Part shown: one piece after another, positions 1 through 5,260 of the stretch | How positions within the stretch are numbered: the stretch's first letter is position 1 | Layout: each line of letters starts with the position of its first letter | Assembly (NCBI GenBank): GCA_003557825.1 | Contig: PWNM01000215.1 | Location: 1 to 6,170, forward strand | Origin: Candidatus Hydrogenedentota bacterium | GTDB lineage: Bacteria; Hydrogenedentota; Hydrogenedentia; Hydrogenedentales; SLHB01 | Length of the DNA: 6,170 bases | Reading direction: 5' to 3' | Notes under the pieces: generated by a model | What the model saw: only the letters and a program-made list of their open reading frames with translations | The model's database searches: none | Told to the model about the DNA's origin: nothing | Made by a program: the position numbers and the translations under genes

Positions 1-357
1 CTCCAGAGCGAGGCTGAATTCGAAAAATTTCGAAATCACATAGAGACAAGCAGAGACTATGATGAGTCGGACCATAGCCCCCGCATTGGCAAGACGCACA
101 ACCGATGCGATAGCGGCTCCGCCAATTAGGATCGACGCCGCGCTGTGTAGCGAAATATGAAGCAGCGGGAGCTCGGGAACGGCTAGTTGCGCGAAATAGG
201 TGGCCGTCTTAAGCGCTGCTCCCGCCAGGAAACAGACGCAGATAGGAGAATCGAGAAAATGCCAAAGCCGTACAAGCGCTCGGAAAAAGCCGCCGGGTTC
301 CTCGTCGGCTATGGCGCTCCTCAGGGGATCTGAGCGCTTCTCGTGTGGCGTAGCCAT
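1..357 (-). CDS. Unrecognised membrane protein, N-terminal 119 residues (runs off left edge)
   Basis: The reading frame is open from an ATG at 357-355 to base 1, with no stop in 119 codons. An in-frame TAA lies just upstream at 375-373, so this ATG is the first possible ATG start. An AAGGAG (374-369) sits 11 nt before the ATG, a slightly long spacing, and a second GGAGG lies at 381-377. The first ~35 residues are polar and charged (MATPHEKRSD at the N-terminus). They are followed by three hydrophobic stretches at about 37-60 (PICVCFLAGA), 65-88 (SILIGGAAIA) and 95-113 (LIIVSACLYVIS), consistent with a multi-pass inner-membrane protein having a cytoplasmic N-tail. I do not recognise the family; a small four-helix DoxX/MauE-like protein is a guess only. 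It follows the PHP gene after 141 bases on the same strand, so it may have its own promoter. The long open frame, good hydrophobicity pattern and Shine-Dalgarno support a real gene. Confidence 0.72.
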   Translation of the reverse strand, partial: MATPHEKRSDPLRSAIADEEPGGFFRALVRLWHFLDSPICVCFLAGAALKTATYFAQLAVPELPLLHISLHSAASILIGGAAIASVVRLANAGAMVRLIIVSACLYVISKFFEFSLALE

Positions 358-368
358 GGGCGGCAGTT

Positions 369-381
369 CTCCTTATCCTCC
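369..381 (-). promoter_or_regulatory. Double Shine-Dalgarno for the left-edge membrane protein
   Basis: On the minus strand this reads GGAGGATAAGGAG, giving two purine-rich anti-16S matches in tandem. The nearer one (374-369) is 11 nt from the ATG at 357. The in-frame TAA is embedded between them, which fixes 357 as the only usable ATG. Confidence 0.5.
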
Positions 382-454
382 CGGAGCGTCTGTGACCGAT
401 ATAGTAGGCCAAATCGTGCCCCAATAGAGTATGGCCCGCAACGACGTCGTCATC

Positions 455-486
455 GGAATGCCGCCAACTTCCGCTGACGGCCTTCC
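455..486 (-). terminator. Hairpin with GGAA tetraloop just after the PHP gene (possible 3'-end structure)
   Basis: In the minus-strand transcript a 9-bp stem forms between GCCGUCAGC (481-473) and GUUGGCGGC (468-460). It includes two G-U wobbles and closes a GGAA loop (472-469), a GNRA-type tetraloop. After one G/A mismatch the stem continues with GGAA (486-483) pairing UUCC (458-455). The structure begins 12 nt after the PHP stop codon (501-499). On the plus strand the two wobble positions become mismatches, so the fold favours minus-strand RNA. No U tract follows, so it is not a canonical intrinsic terminator. It could be a 3' stabiliser, a Rho-associated end or a weak terminator. Confidence 0.5.
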
Positions 487-498
487 CCTATGTGAATC

Positions 499-1842
499 CT
501 AGGCGTTTAGTGTATCAAGTACGGCATCCGGAGCCATGTCTGGGCTTATCCCATCCAGCAGGGCACGGTTTTTTGGCTCAAGCTGTTGTCCAACTGTTTC
601 GAAAAAGGTGTTCTTCGCAGCGGTGTCGGCAAAGCTATGGGCAGCCCAATCGCTAAGATAGCCCATTCCTTTCGCGGCTTGCAGTTGCGTATGGGCATAG
701 AAAATATGCGCGCCTTTCAGGAATTCGGCGGCATGTTTCTGCATTTCGGGCGCGCTGAAGTCATCGACAAATCGCAGACCGTGGGCGTTCATTTCTGTGC
801 CGACGGCAATGGGTAGATGCCGTTCTTGGGCCATGGCGACAAACTCGTCGAAGTTTTTCACCTTCTGGGCCTTCACCTTCGGGTCTGAAATGTTCCAGTT
901 TCGGTCCGGTACAATGTTTACAGCAGCCGAGCCGGCCTTCATGGATACGTCGAGCAGCCGCTCCATCTCCTGTTCGCCGTCCGAGGTGCCATCCAGATAC
1001 GTAAACGTCGGAATCGCTCCGGCGTCGGCGGCAAATTGGGCCACCTTCGCCAATAGGGGGAAATCGGGCCCCTCGGGTTGCACGTATCCGACCCCGCCGG
1101 CTTTCATGGTCTTCGAGCGAATCAGGCCCTGAATCTCCGGTCCGGACGGAAGCGCTTTGCGAACGGTTTCGGCGTCAGCGCTCAGCTTTTCGCACCAGAA
1201 TGCCACCAGGTCTTCCTCGTTGGGAAATAGCGTCCGAGCTTTGGCATCGAAGGCCATACACAAATGCCGCTCCGTAGCATTGCCCGCAGGCGTGAATGGC
1301 AATACGTCCGTCTCGTAATCGAGGGTGACCGGAGCAAGGGCCGGATTCACCCGTTCGAGCATGCTCCGGTTGCGCCCCTGGGCGATGTCCTTCAATTCGG
1401 CCAATACCACGGGATCGGCGGACTCCTTGCTGGTGAAGCCGATTCCCATGTAATAGGCTATTCCAGGTTCGCCCGGCGAGTTGATCACCTTGTCGGCGAA
1501 TTCCGGCACGAAGACCCGCGTCTCGATGCCCGCACATCCCCGCAGATTGAGCCGATTCGCCGCCTCCAGAAATTCGTCCACCGCATCCAGCACATCGAAA
1601 TCGACGATGCCGGCGACCCGCAGGCCTTCGCAGCGCGCCTTCCAGGCGAAATAGGTGGGCGAATAGCCGTAACCGTTAAACGAGAAGAACGTATGGGCGT
1701 GAATGTTCACAATGGGTTGGGGGTCGGGAAAGGTAATGCTCCCCGCCTCGACTTGCGCAAGCAATGCATCAAGAGCAGAACGGCGTTTGGCCGGGTCAAA
1801 ATCGTTGAGTTGTTCTTCCAGGGCGACTTGAGATACGGACAT
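499..1842 (-). CDS. PHP-domain metal-dependent hydrolase, uncharacterised
   Basis: A complete 447-residue protein without a signal peptide, so probably cytoplasmic. After a helical N-terminal ~40 residues comes the PHP signature: VNIHAHTFFSF at 45-55 gives the H48-x-H50 metal pair, GLRVAGIVDFD at 73-83 corresponds to the second PHP motif, and GIETRVF at 105-111 carries the acidic ligand E107. Later candidate ligands are H193 (ATERH), E350 and H354 (VGTEMNAHG) and H384 (FYAHTQ). PHP proteins are TIM-barrel-like di- or trinuclear metal enzymes that usually cleave phosphoesters, as in histidinol phosphatase and the polymerase PHP domain. Here the usual 'DH' of the second motif reads 'DF', so the metal site is non-standard. 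At ~450 residues it is much longer than a minimal PHP domain (~200-280). The start is set by AGGAG (1856-1852) 9 nt upstream of the ATG, with an in-frame TAA at 1872-1870. Its position after an importer and a glycosidase suggests a role in metabolising the imported compound, but the substrate is unknown. Confidence 0.85.
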   Translation of the reverse strand: MSVSQVALEEQLNDFDPAKRRSALDALLAQVEAGSITFPDPQPIVNIHAHTFFSFNGYGYSPTYFAWKARCEGLRVAGIVDFDVLDAVDEFLEAANRLNLRGCAGIETRVFVPEFADKVINSPGEPGIAYYMGIGFTSKESADPVVLAELKDIAQGRNRSMLERVNPALAPVTLDYETDVLPFTPAGNATERHLCMAFDAKARTLFPNEEDLVAFWCEKLSADAETVRKALPSGPEIQGLIRSKTMKAGGVGYVQPEGPDFPLLAKVAQFAADAGAIPTFTYLDGTSDGEQEMERLLDVSMKAGSAAVNIVPDRNWNISDPKVKAQKVKNFDEFVAMAQERHLPIAVGTEMNAHGLRFVDDFSAPEMQKHAAEFLKGAHIFYAHTQLQAAKGMGYLSDWAAHSFADTAAKNTFFETVGQQLEPKNRALLDGISPDMAPDAVLDTLNA

Positions 1843-2128
1843 GGGAACATGCTCCTTTTGGCATTTGGGTTAACCAGGGTTTTGCGAGGGATGCATCGAG
1901 ATACGTCGGGTCCAAGATGGGAGACTGCATGGTCTACTCATGGCCTCGTCGGGTATTGCTAGCGAATGGAATCTCCCCGCACGCTTGATCCTACCCGATC
2001 CGAGCCGGCCCTGTCTATGGCAAAGATAAATACCTAAATGAAGTAGGCTTGGAGTCCAAGATTCGTGCGGCTCAGCACGGATATACCAAGCCAACATGAA
2101 AAAGGAACGCTGCGAATGAACAAAGGAA
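1843..2128. other. 286-base gap between glycosidase and PHP genes
   Basis: The gap holds two abutting inverted repeats (2048-2082) and the Shine-Dalgarno of the PHP gene (AGGAG, 1856-1852). A minus-strand frame is open through 2097-1870 (75 codons from an ATG). It lacks a Shine-Dalgarno, is rich in Arg, Ser, Pro and Trp, and continues upstream as a shadow of the glycosidase gene, so I do not call it. I found no convincing sigma70 promoter and no U-tract terminator. The gap is large compared with the tight spacing upstream, so the PHP gene could have its own promoter or be read through from the operon. Confidence 0.5.
2048..2082. repeat. Two abutting inverted repeats, possible operator or 3'-end structure
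   Basis: Bases 2048-2060 read CTTGGAGTCCAAG, a perfect 6-bp dyad around a single central base, typical in form of a protein-binding half-site pair. Directly adjacent, 2061-2082 forms a second inverted repeat: CGTGC (2064-2068) and GCACG (2075-2079) around a 6-base loop. This can be extended to 8 bp in plus-strand RNA with one wobble. They lie 46 nt after the glycosidase stop codon and about 205 nt before the PHP start. No U tract follows on the minus strand. A repressor site, an RNA 3'-end element or chance are all possible. Confidence 0.35.
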
Positions 2129-3340
2129 TTAGTGCGGATTAATCGCCTGTTGCACCGCCTGAATAGGCTTTTTGAGGTCCGTGGCATCCAACGCCGTCGG
2201 GTCGCAGTCGTGTTCGATCTCGAGGAGCATAAAGGCCGCCAATCCCGACCAGCCCCAGAACGGTCCCTGCCCACAACCCGCTCCGGTCTCGGCGTTATAG
2301 AACTCATACGGATGCTCATGGGCGGCCAACACAGCGTAGGACCGGTCGGCCAAGACCGCCGCCTCTTCGCGAAATCCGTAGCGTCGAAGCCCTTGCATGA
2401 TGATGTAATTGGCGGGAATCCACAACGAGCCGCGCCACGTGCAAGCGCTATAGTCGCCCTCGCGAGGTTCTTGCGAATACATCGGCTCGGTTCGGGCATA
2501 GGTCGCCACGGGATGGGGAGCCCAGAATTCGCCCGGATTAAGCAGATGCCGTTTGACGCTGCTAGCGGCTTGATGAGGCGTCGCCACATCGGCCCAGAGA
2601 GTGGCAAAGGCCATGGCATACTTAACTGGAATGAGTTTCCCGGTCCGACGGTGCCGGTCGAAAAAGCATTCCTCGTTGCTATCCCATAACAGCCGCTGGA
2701 TGGCATCCTTTCGGGCCCGAGCCGCTTCCCGTAGATCCTTCGCTTGCTGGATATCCCCTGCTTGTTCCATGAGGATGGCCAAGGCCTGGCATTCGCGAAC
2801 GAGGAAGCTGTTCAGGTCCACCCCTTCGCAGAAGTTCGCCTGCCATCCTCCGGCGCGCTCGAATTGGTTGTCCTCGCCGCAGTGAGGGCCGCTGTTCCAT
2901 TCACTCAATCCGTTGCCGTCGCGATCGCAATCATCAAGCCAGTAATTGACGTACTTCCGAAGCTTGTGGCGCATTTCGGGCGTAATCCATTCGAAATCGC
3001 CGTCGTACCGTGATGCGAGCAATGCCGTCTGCGCCAGAAAGGGTTTGCAGTGTTCGAGGTCTTCTTCGGCCCGCCATCCCAGTTGCTCCCGTTGGAACAC
3101 TCGTGGGATAAAGCCGGAGTCACGCTGGGTACTCAGAAACAATCGGACGCCGTTCCGAGCATACTCGGTTTCACCAAGATAGTACAGGGTCAGTGTCTCG
3201 AAATACAGGTCCCAATCATATAATGTACCGTATTGATATCCCGTATAGAACCGCAGTTCCGTTTCCGGATCGGTCCGTACGCCTTTATCCAGCATCAGCG
3301 TACGCAGACGCGCTGCCAGCGCCCCCTGGCTCGATTCCAT
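2129..3340 (-). CDS. Cytoplasmic glycoside hydrolase, GH63/MGH1-like (alpha/alpha)6 barrel
   Basis: A complete 403-residue protein with no signal peptide. The pattern fits the clan GH-G type (alpha/alpha)6-barrel inverting glycosidases (GH63 and related mannosyl- or glucosylglycerate hydrolases, and GH37 trehalases), whose bacterial single-domain members are of similar size. Visible signatures in order are YDWDLYFETL (41-50), GLSEWNSG...GEDNQF (144-160), VDLNSFLVRECQAL (174-187), LLWDSNEECFFD (217-228), TWRGSLWIPANY (301-312) and YEFYNAETG followed by GPFWGWSGL (345-367). By analogy the general acid is probably D157 (in GEDN) and the general base E346 (in YEFYN). These are inferred by eye, not by alignment. 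The start at 3340 is preferred over an ATG at 3412, which would lie inside the upstream permease gene; GGGGG (3353-3349) stands 8 nt before 3340. It begins 19 nt after the MalG-type permease, so it probably hydrolyses the imported glycoside in the cytoplasm. The substrate cannot be read from the sequence; a trehalase-like or glycosylglycerate-hydrolase activity are the main options. Confidence 0.83.
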   Translation of the reverse strand: MESSQGALAARLRTLMLDKGVRTDPETELRFYTGYQYGTLYDWDLYFETLTLYYLGETEYARNGVRLFLSTQRDSGFIPRVFQREQLGWRAEEDLEHCKPFLAQTALLASRYDGDFEWITPEMRHKLRKYVNYWLDDCDRDGNGLSEWNSGPHCGEDNQFERAGGWQANFCEGVDLNSFLVRECQALAILMEQAGDIQQAKDLREAARARKDAIQRLLWDSNEECFFDRHRRTGKLIPVKYAMAFATLWADVATPHQAASSVKRHLLNPGEFWAPHPVATYARTEPMYSQEPREGDYSACTWRGSLWIPANYIIMQGLRRYGFREEAAVLADRSYAVLAAHEHPYEFYNAETGAGCGQGPFWGWSGLAAFMLLEIEHDCDPTALDATDLKKPIQAVQQAINPH

Positions 3341-3359
3341 TTTGTTTTCCCCCGAAGAA

Positions 3360-4307
3360 TTACGCCTTAAAGGCTCCCGATGTGACACCCTCGATGAACG
3401 GTTTCGTTGCATAGATAAACAACAGCAGCAACGGAATGCTCGACACCATATAGGCCGAGAACAAGGTGCTGAAGTTCTGGGCGTACTGCGACGTCGCCAT
3501 CACATACAACCCCGACGCGATGGGATGGAGGTCACCGTCCATGAGCGTCACAAAGGGCCAGATAAAATTGTTCCAGGCGCCGAAAATGGACATGATGATC
3601 ACCACCGACACCACCGGTTTGGACAAGGGCAGGACGATGTTGCCGTAGAGCTGTAGATGCCCCGCCCCGTCGATACGGGCCGATTCGAACAGGTCTTCGG
3701 GCAAACCGTCAAAGAAGCTCTTGAAGATATACGTTGCGATGACCTGACCGCCGGCAATGTACGGCAGGATCATCACCCAGTACGTGTTAAGCAAGCCCAG
3801 ATGCCGCACCACCATGAAACTCGGTACGAACGTAAGGACCCCCGGGAACATCATGGCCGCAATCATATAGTAGAAAAGCGCACGATGGCCGGGGAACTTG
3901 TATCGAGAGAGAATATACGCGGCAATGGATGCTGAAAGCACCGTCCCGAATGCGACGCATACGACGACAAACAGCGTATTGAGCAGATAGGTCCGCAGAA
4001 TCTCCCAGCCGAGCGTGTACCCTCTCGTGGCAGTGTCCCAATGCTCACGCAGCGCTTCTCCCGCTGGCATTTGAACCTCTTCGCCTTCATCGTCAAGGAA
4101 GGCCACCGTCGTGTCTTCTTTCCCCTGAAGCACCAGCCGGCCGCTTTCAATGATGCCGTGGAACGACGCCGGCACCCCGAAAAAGGCATGGTAGATCTCG
4201 TGGTTTGTGCGGAACGAATTATTCAGCGCAAACGCAAACGGAATGAGCGTTAACACGGCAAATATGCCGATGAAAAAATGTAGGATTAGATTACGTACAG
4301 ATTTCAT
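3360..4307 (-). CDS. ABC sugar transporter permease, MalG/UgpE type
   Basis: A complete 315-residue inner-membrane protein forming half of the translocation channel for a family 1 (CUT1) carbohydrate importer. About six membrane segments are seen near 7-28, 105-133, 143-166, 175-195, 231-251 and 283-302. The cytoplasmic EAA loop that docks the ATPase is clear at 208-232: ESARIDGAG followed by VLPLSKP. The C-terminus (TKPFIEGVTSGAFKA) is the usual MalG-family ending. The ATG at 4307 overlaps the upstream stop in an ATGA and has GGAGG (4319-4315) 7 nt upstream. A longer frame starting at 4403 would lie within the neighbouring permease and adds an unrelated 32-residue tail. Unusual: the extracytoplasmic stretch between the first and second membrane segments is about 75 residues long. 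It contains an acidic, strand-like insertion (GKEDTTVAFLDDEGEEVQMP, 62-81), making the protein ~35 residues longer than a typical ~280-residue relative. Confidence 0.93.
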   Translation of the reverse strand: MKSVRNLILHFFIGIFAVLTLIPFAFALNNSFRTNHEIYHAFFGVPASFHGIIESGRLVLQGKEDTTVAFLDDEGEEVQMPAGEALREHWDTATRGYTLGWEILRTYLLNTLFVVVCVAFGTVLSASIAAYILSRYKFPGHRALFYYMIAAMMFPGVLTFVPSFMVVRHLGLLNTYWVMILPYIAGGQVIATYIFKSFFDGLPEDLFESARIDGAGHLQLYGNIVLPLSKPVVSVVIIMSIFGAWNNFIWPFVTLMDGDLHPIASGLYVMATSQYAQNFSTLFSAYMVSSIPLLLLFIYATKPFIEGVTSGAFKA

Positions 4308-5260
4308 GCCCGGCCCTCCAGCTCTTCCGTCGAACGCACATAACGGAACGTCAAAACGGTACAACCAAATATCAGGGCGAACAGAAACACGCCAATGGCA
4401 CATCCATAGCCCATTCGTTGGAAACTAAAGGCATTAAAATACATCCACAAAGCGGGGACCATCGTGCGGAAACCGGGGCCGCCTCGCGTCATGATGAAGA
4501 GCCCTTCGAACATCTGAATCCCCATGATCAACGAAATGACCATGATCAGTTTCAACTGGCTCATCACCATAGGGATATCTATCAAGAAGAACTTGCGCAG
4601 ACCGGTGCATCCCTCAATGAGCGCCGCTTCGTTCACGCTTGTTGGAATGCCCGAAAGTCCCGCATAGTAGATCAACACATCGATGCCGCCAACCCAGGGA
4701 AAGCCGACAAAGGCCACGGCAAACAACGCGGTACGGGGATCCGCCAACCACCCGCGCGTCAGCCCTTCAAGGTCGATATCGATACCCCTCAATTGCACCC
4801 AATCATGGGCGGCCCGCAGGAACTCGTTTATCATGCCTGCATCGTTATAGATCATCCCGGCCCAAATGAGCTGCATCGCCACGCCCGGTACCACGATGGG
4901 GACCAGAAACACCACCCGGTAAAAATAGCGCGAAGGCTCCCGGGTCAGCGAAAAGATCAGCTTCGCCACGATTAACGGCATCGTCAACCGTGTCACGACC
5001 ATGAACCCGGTTAAAAAGAACATGTTTCCCACCGAAGGCCAGGTGGTCGGATCCCGGAACAAAAATTCGATGAAATTAGTAAGCCCGAGAAACTCCGAGT
5101 CGCCGCCGACTTCGAAGGCGTACAACGAACCGATAAACGCCCACAGCACCGGAATGTAGACGAACACGCTAAGCATCCCTATCGGTATGATTAGGAGCGC
5201 ATAACACCCCAGCCAATATCGAACCCGGTGGCTCAGAAACCCCTGATTTTCAATCTCCAT
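4304..5260 (-). CDS. ABC sugar transporter permease, MalF/UgpA type
   Basis: A complete 318-residue membrane protein, partner of the MalG-type subunit. Membrane segments lie near 17-42, 76-102, 113-137, 177-201, 232-257 and 284-306. Family hallmarks are FLGLTNFIEFL after the first segment (57-67), the EAA loop at 208-232 (NEAALIEGCTG, then IDIPMV) and MTRGGPG (257-263), the Gly-rich motif typical of MalF/UgpA. The loop departs from the EAAxxDGA consensus: it has E216 in place of D and C218 in place of A. The start at 5260 is chosen because AGGGGA (5272-5267) is 6 nt upstream and MEIENQGFLSHR leads directly into the first helix. An alternative ATG at 5326 would add 22 residues inside the binding-protein gene. 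It overlaps the binding-protein gene by 11 nt and the next permease by 4 nt, implying translational coupling. Confidence 0.93.
   Translation of the reverse strand: MEIENQGFLSHRVRYWLGCYALLIIPIGMLSVFVYIPVLWAFIGSLYAFEVGGDSEFLGLTNFIEFLFRDPTTWPSVGNMFFLTGFMVVTRLTMPLIVAKLIFSLTREPSRYFYRVVFLVPIVVPGVAMQLIWAGMIYNDAGMINEFLRAAHDWVQLRGIDIDLEGLTRGWLADPRTALFAVAFVGFPWVGGIDVLIYYAGLSGIPTSVNEAALIEGCTGLRKFFLIDIPMVMSQLKLIMVISLIMGIQMFEGLFIMTRGGPGFRTMVPALWMYFNAFSFQRMGYGCAIGVFLFALIFGCTVLTFRYVRSTEELEGRA
4315..4319 (-). promoter_or_regulatory. Shine-Dalgarno fixing the MalG-type permease start
   Basis: GGAGG on the minus strand, 7 nt before the ATG at 4307 and lying within the last codons of the upstream permease (ELEGRA). 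With the ATGA stop/start overlap it supports 4307 over the upstream ATG at 4403. Confidence 0.65.

Larger units (their letters stand above)
358..498. other. 141-base gap between PHP gene and left-edge membrane gene
   Basis: Contains the hairpin at 455-486, a 10-bp perfect palindrome ACGACGTCGT at 441-450, and the double Shine-Dalgarno at 369-381. On the minus strand a weak -10-like TATATC near 405 follows a TTGGGG with only ~15 bases between them; this is too weak to call as a promoter. No gene fits here. Confidence 0.45.

Noticed and set aside
19..34. Perfect inverted repeat with arms TTCGAAA/TTTCGAA
   Set aside because: It is inside the membrane protein reading frame (codons for SKFFE), is AT-rich, and could arise by chance from Phe/Lys/Glu codons.
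441..450. 10-bp palindrome ACGACGTCGT
   Set aside because: A single short palindrome with no second copy or promoter next to it; not enough to call an operator.
1264..1962. 232-codon open frame on the plus strand opposite the PHP gene
   Set aside because: It is antisense to a gene with clear conserved motifs, its product is rich in Arg/Gly/His without domain-like pattern, and there is no supporting context.
2020..2060. Possible promoter for the PHP gene (TTGGAC followed by TATTTA on the minus strand)
   Set aside because: The spacing is about 21 bases and the -10 match is poor, so it does not meet a sigma70 pattern.
2132..2689. 185-codon plus-strand frame opposite the glycosidase gene
   Set aside because: It is a shadow of a gene with recognisable catalytic motifs; the translation shows no family features.
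1870..2706. 278-codon open frame on the minus strand overlapping the glycosidase gene and spanning the gap after it
   Set aside because: It lies in another frame of the glycosidase gene for most of its length, with Arg/Ser/Pro/Trp-rich composition. The 75-codon part in the gap (ATG at 2097) has no Shine-Dalgarno.
4418..4975. 185-codon plus-strand frame opposite the MalF-type permease
   Set aside because: Its His/Arg/Gln-rich product is what an antisense reading of a hydrophobic membrane protein gives.
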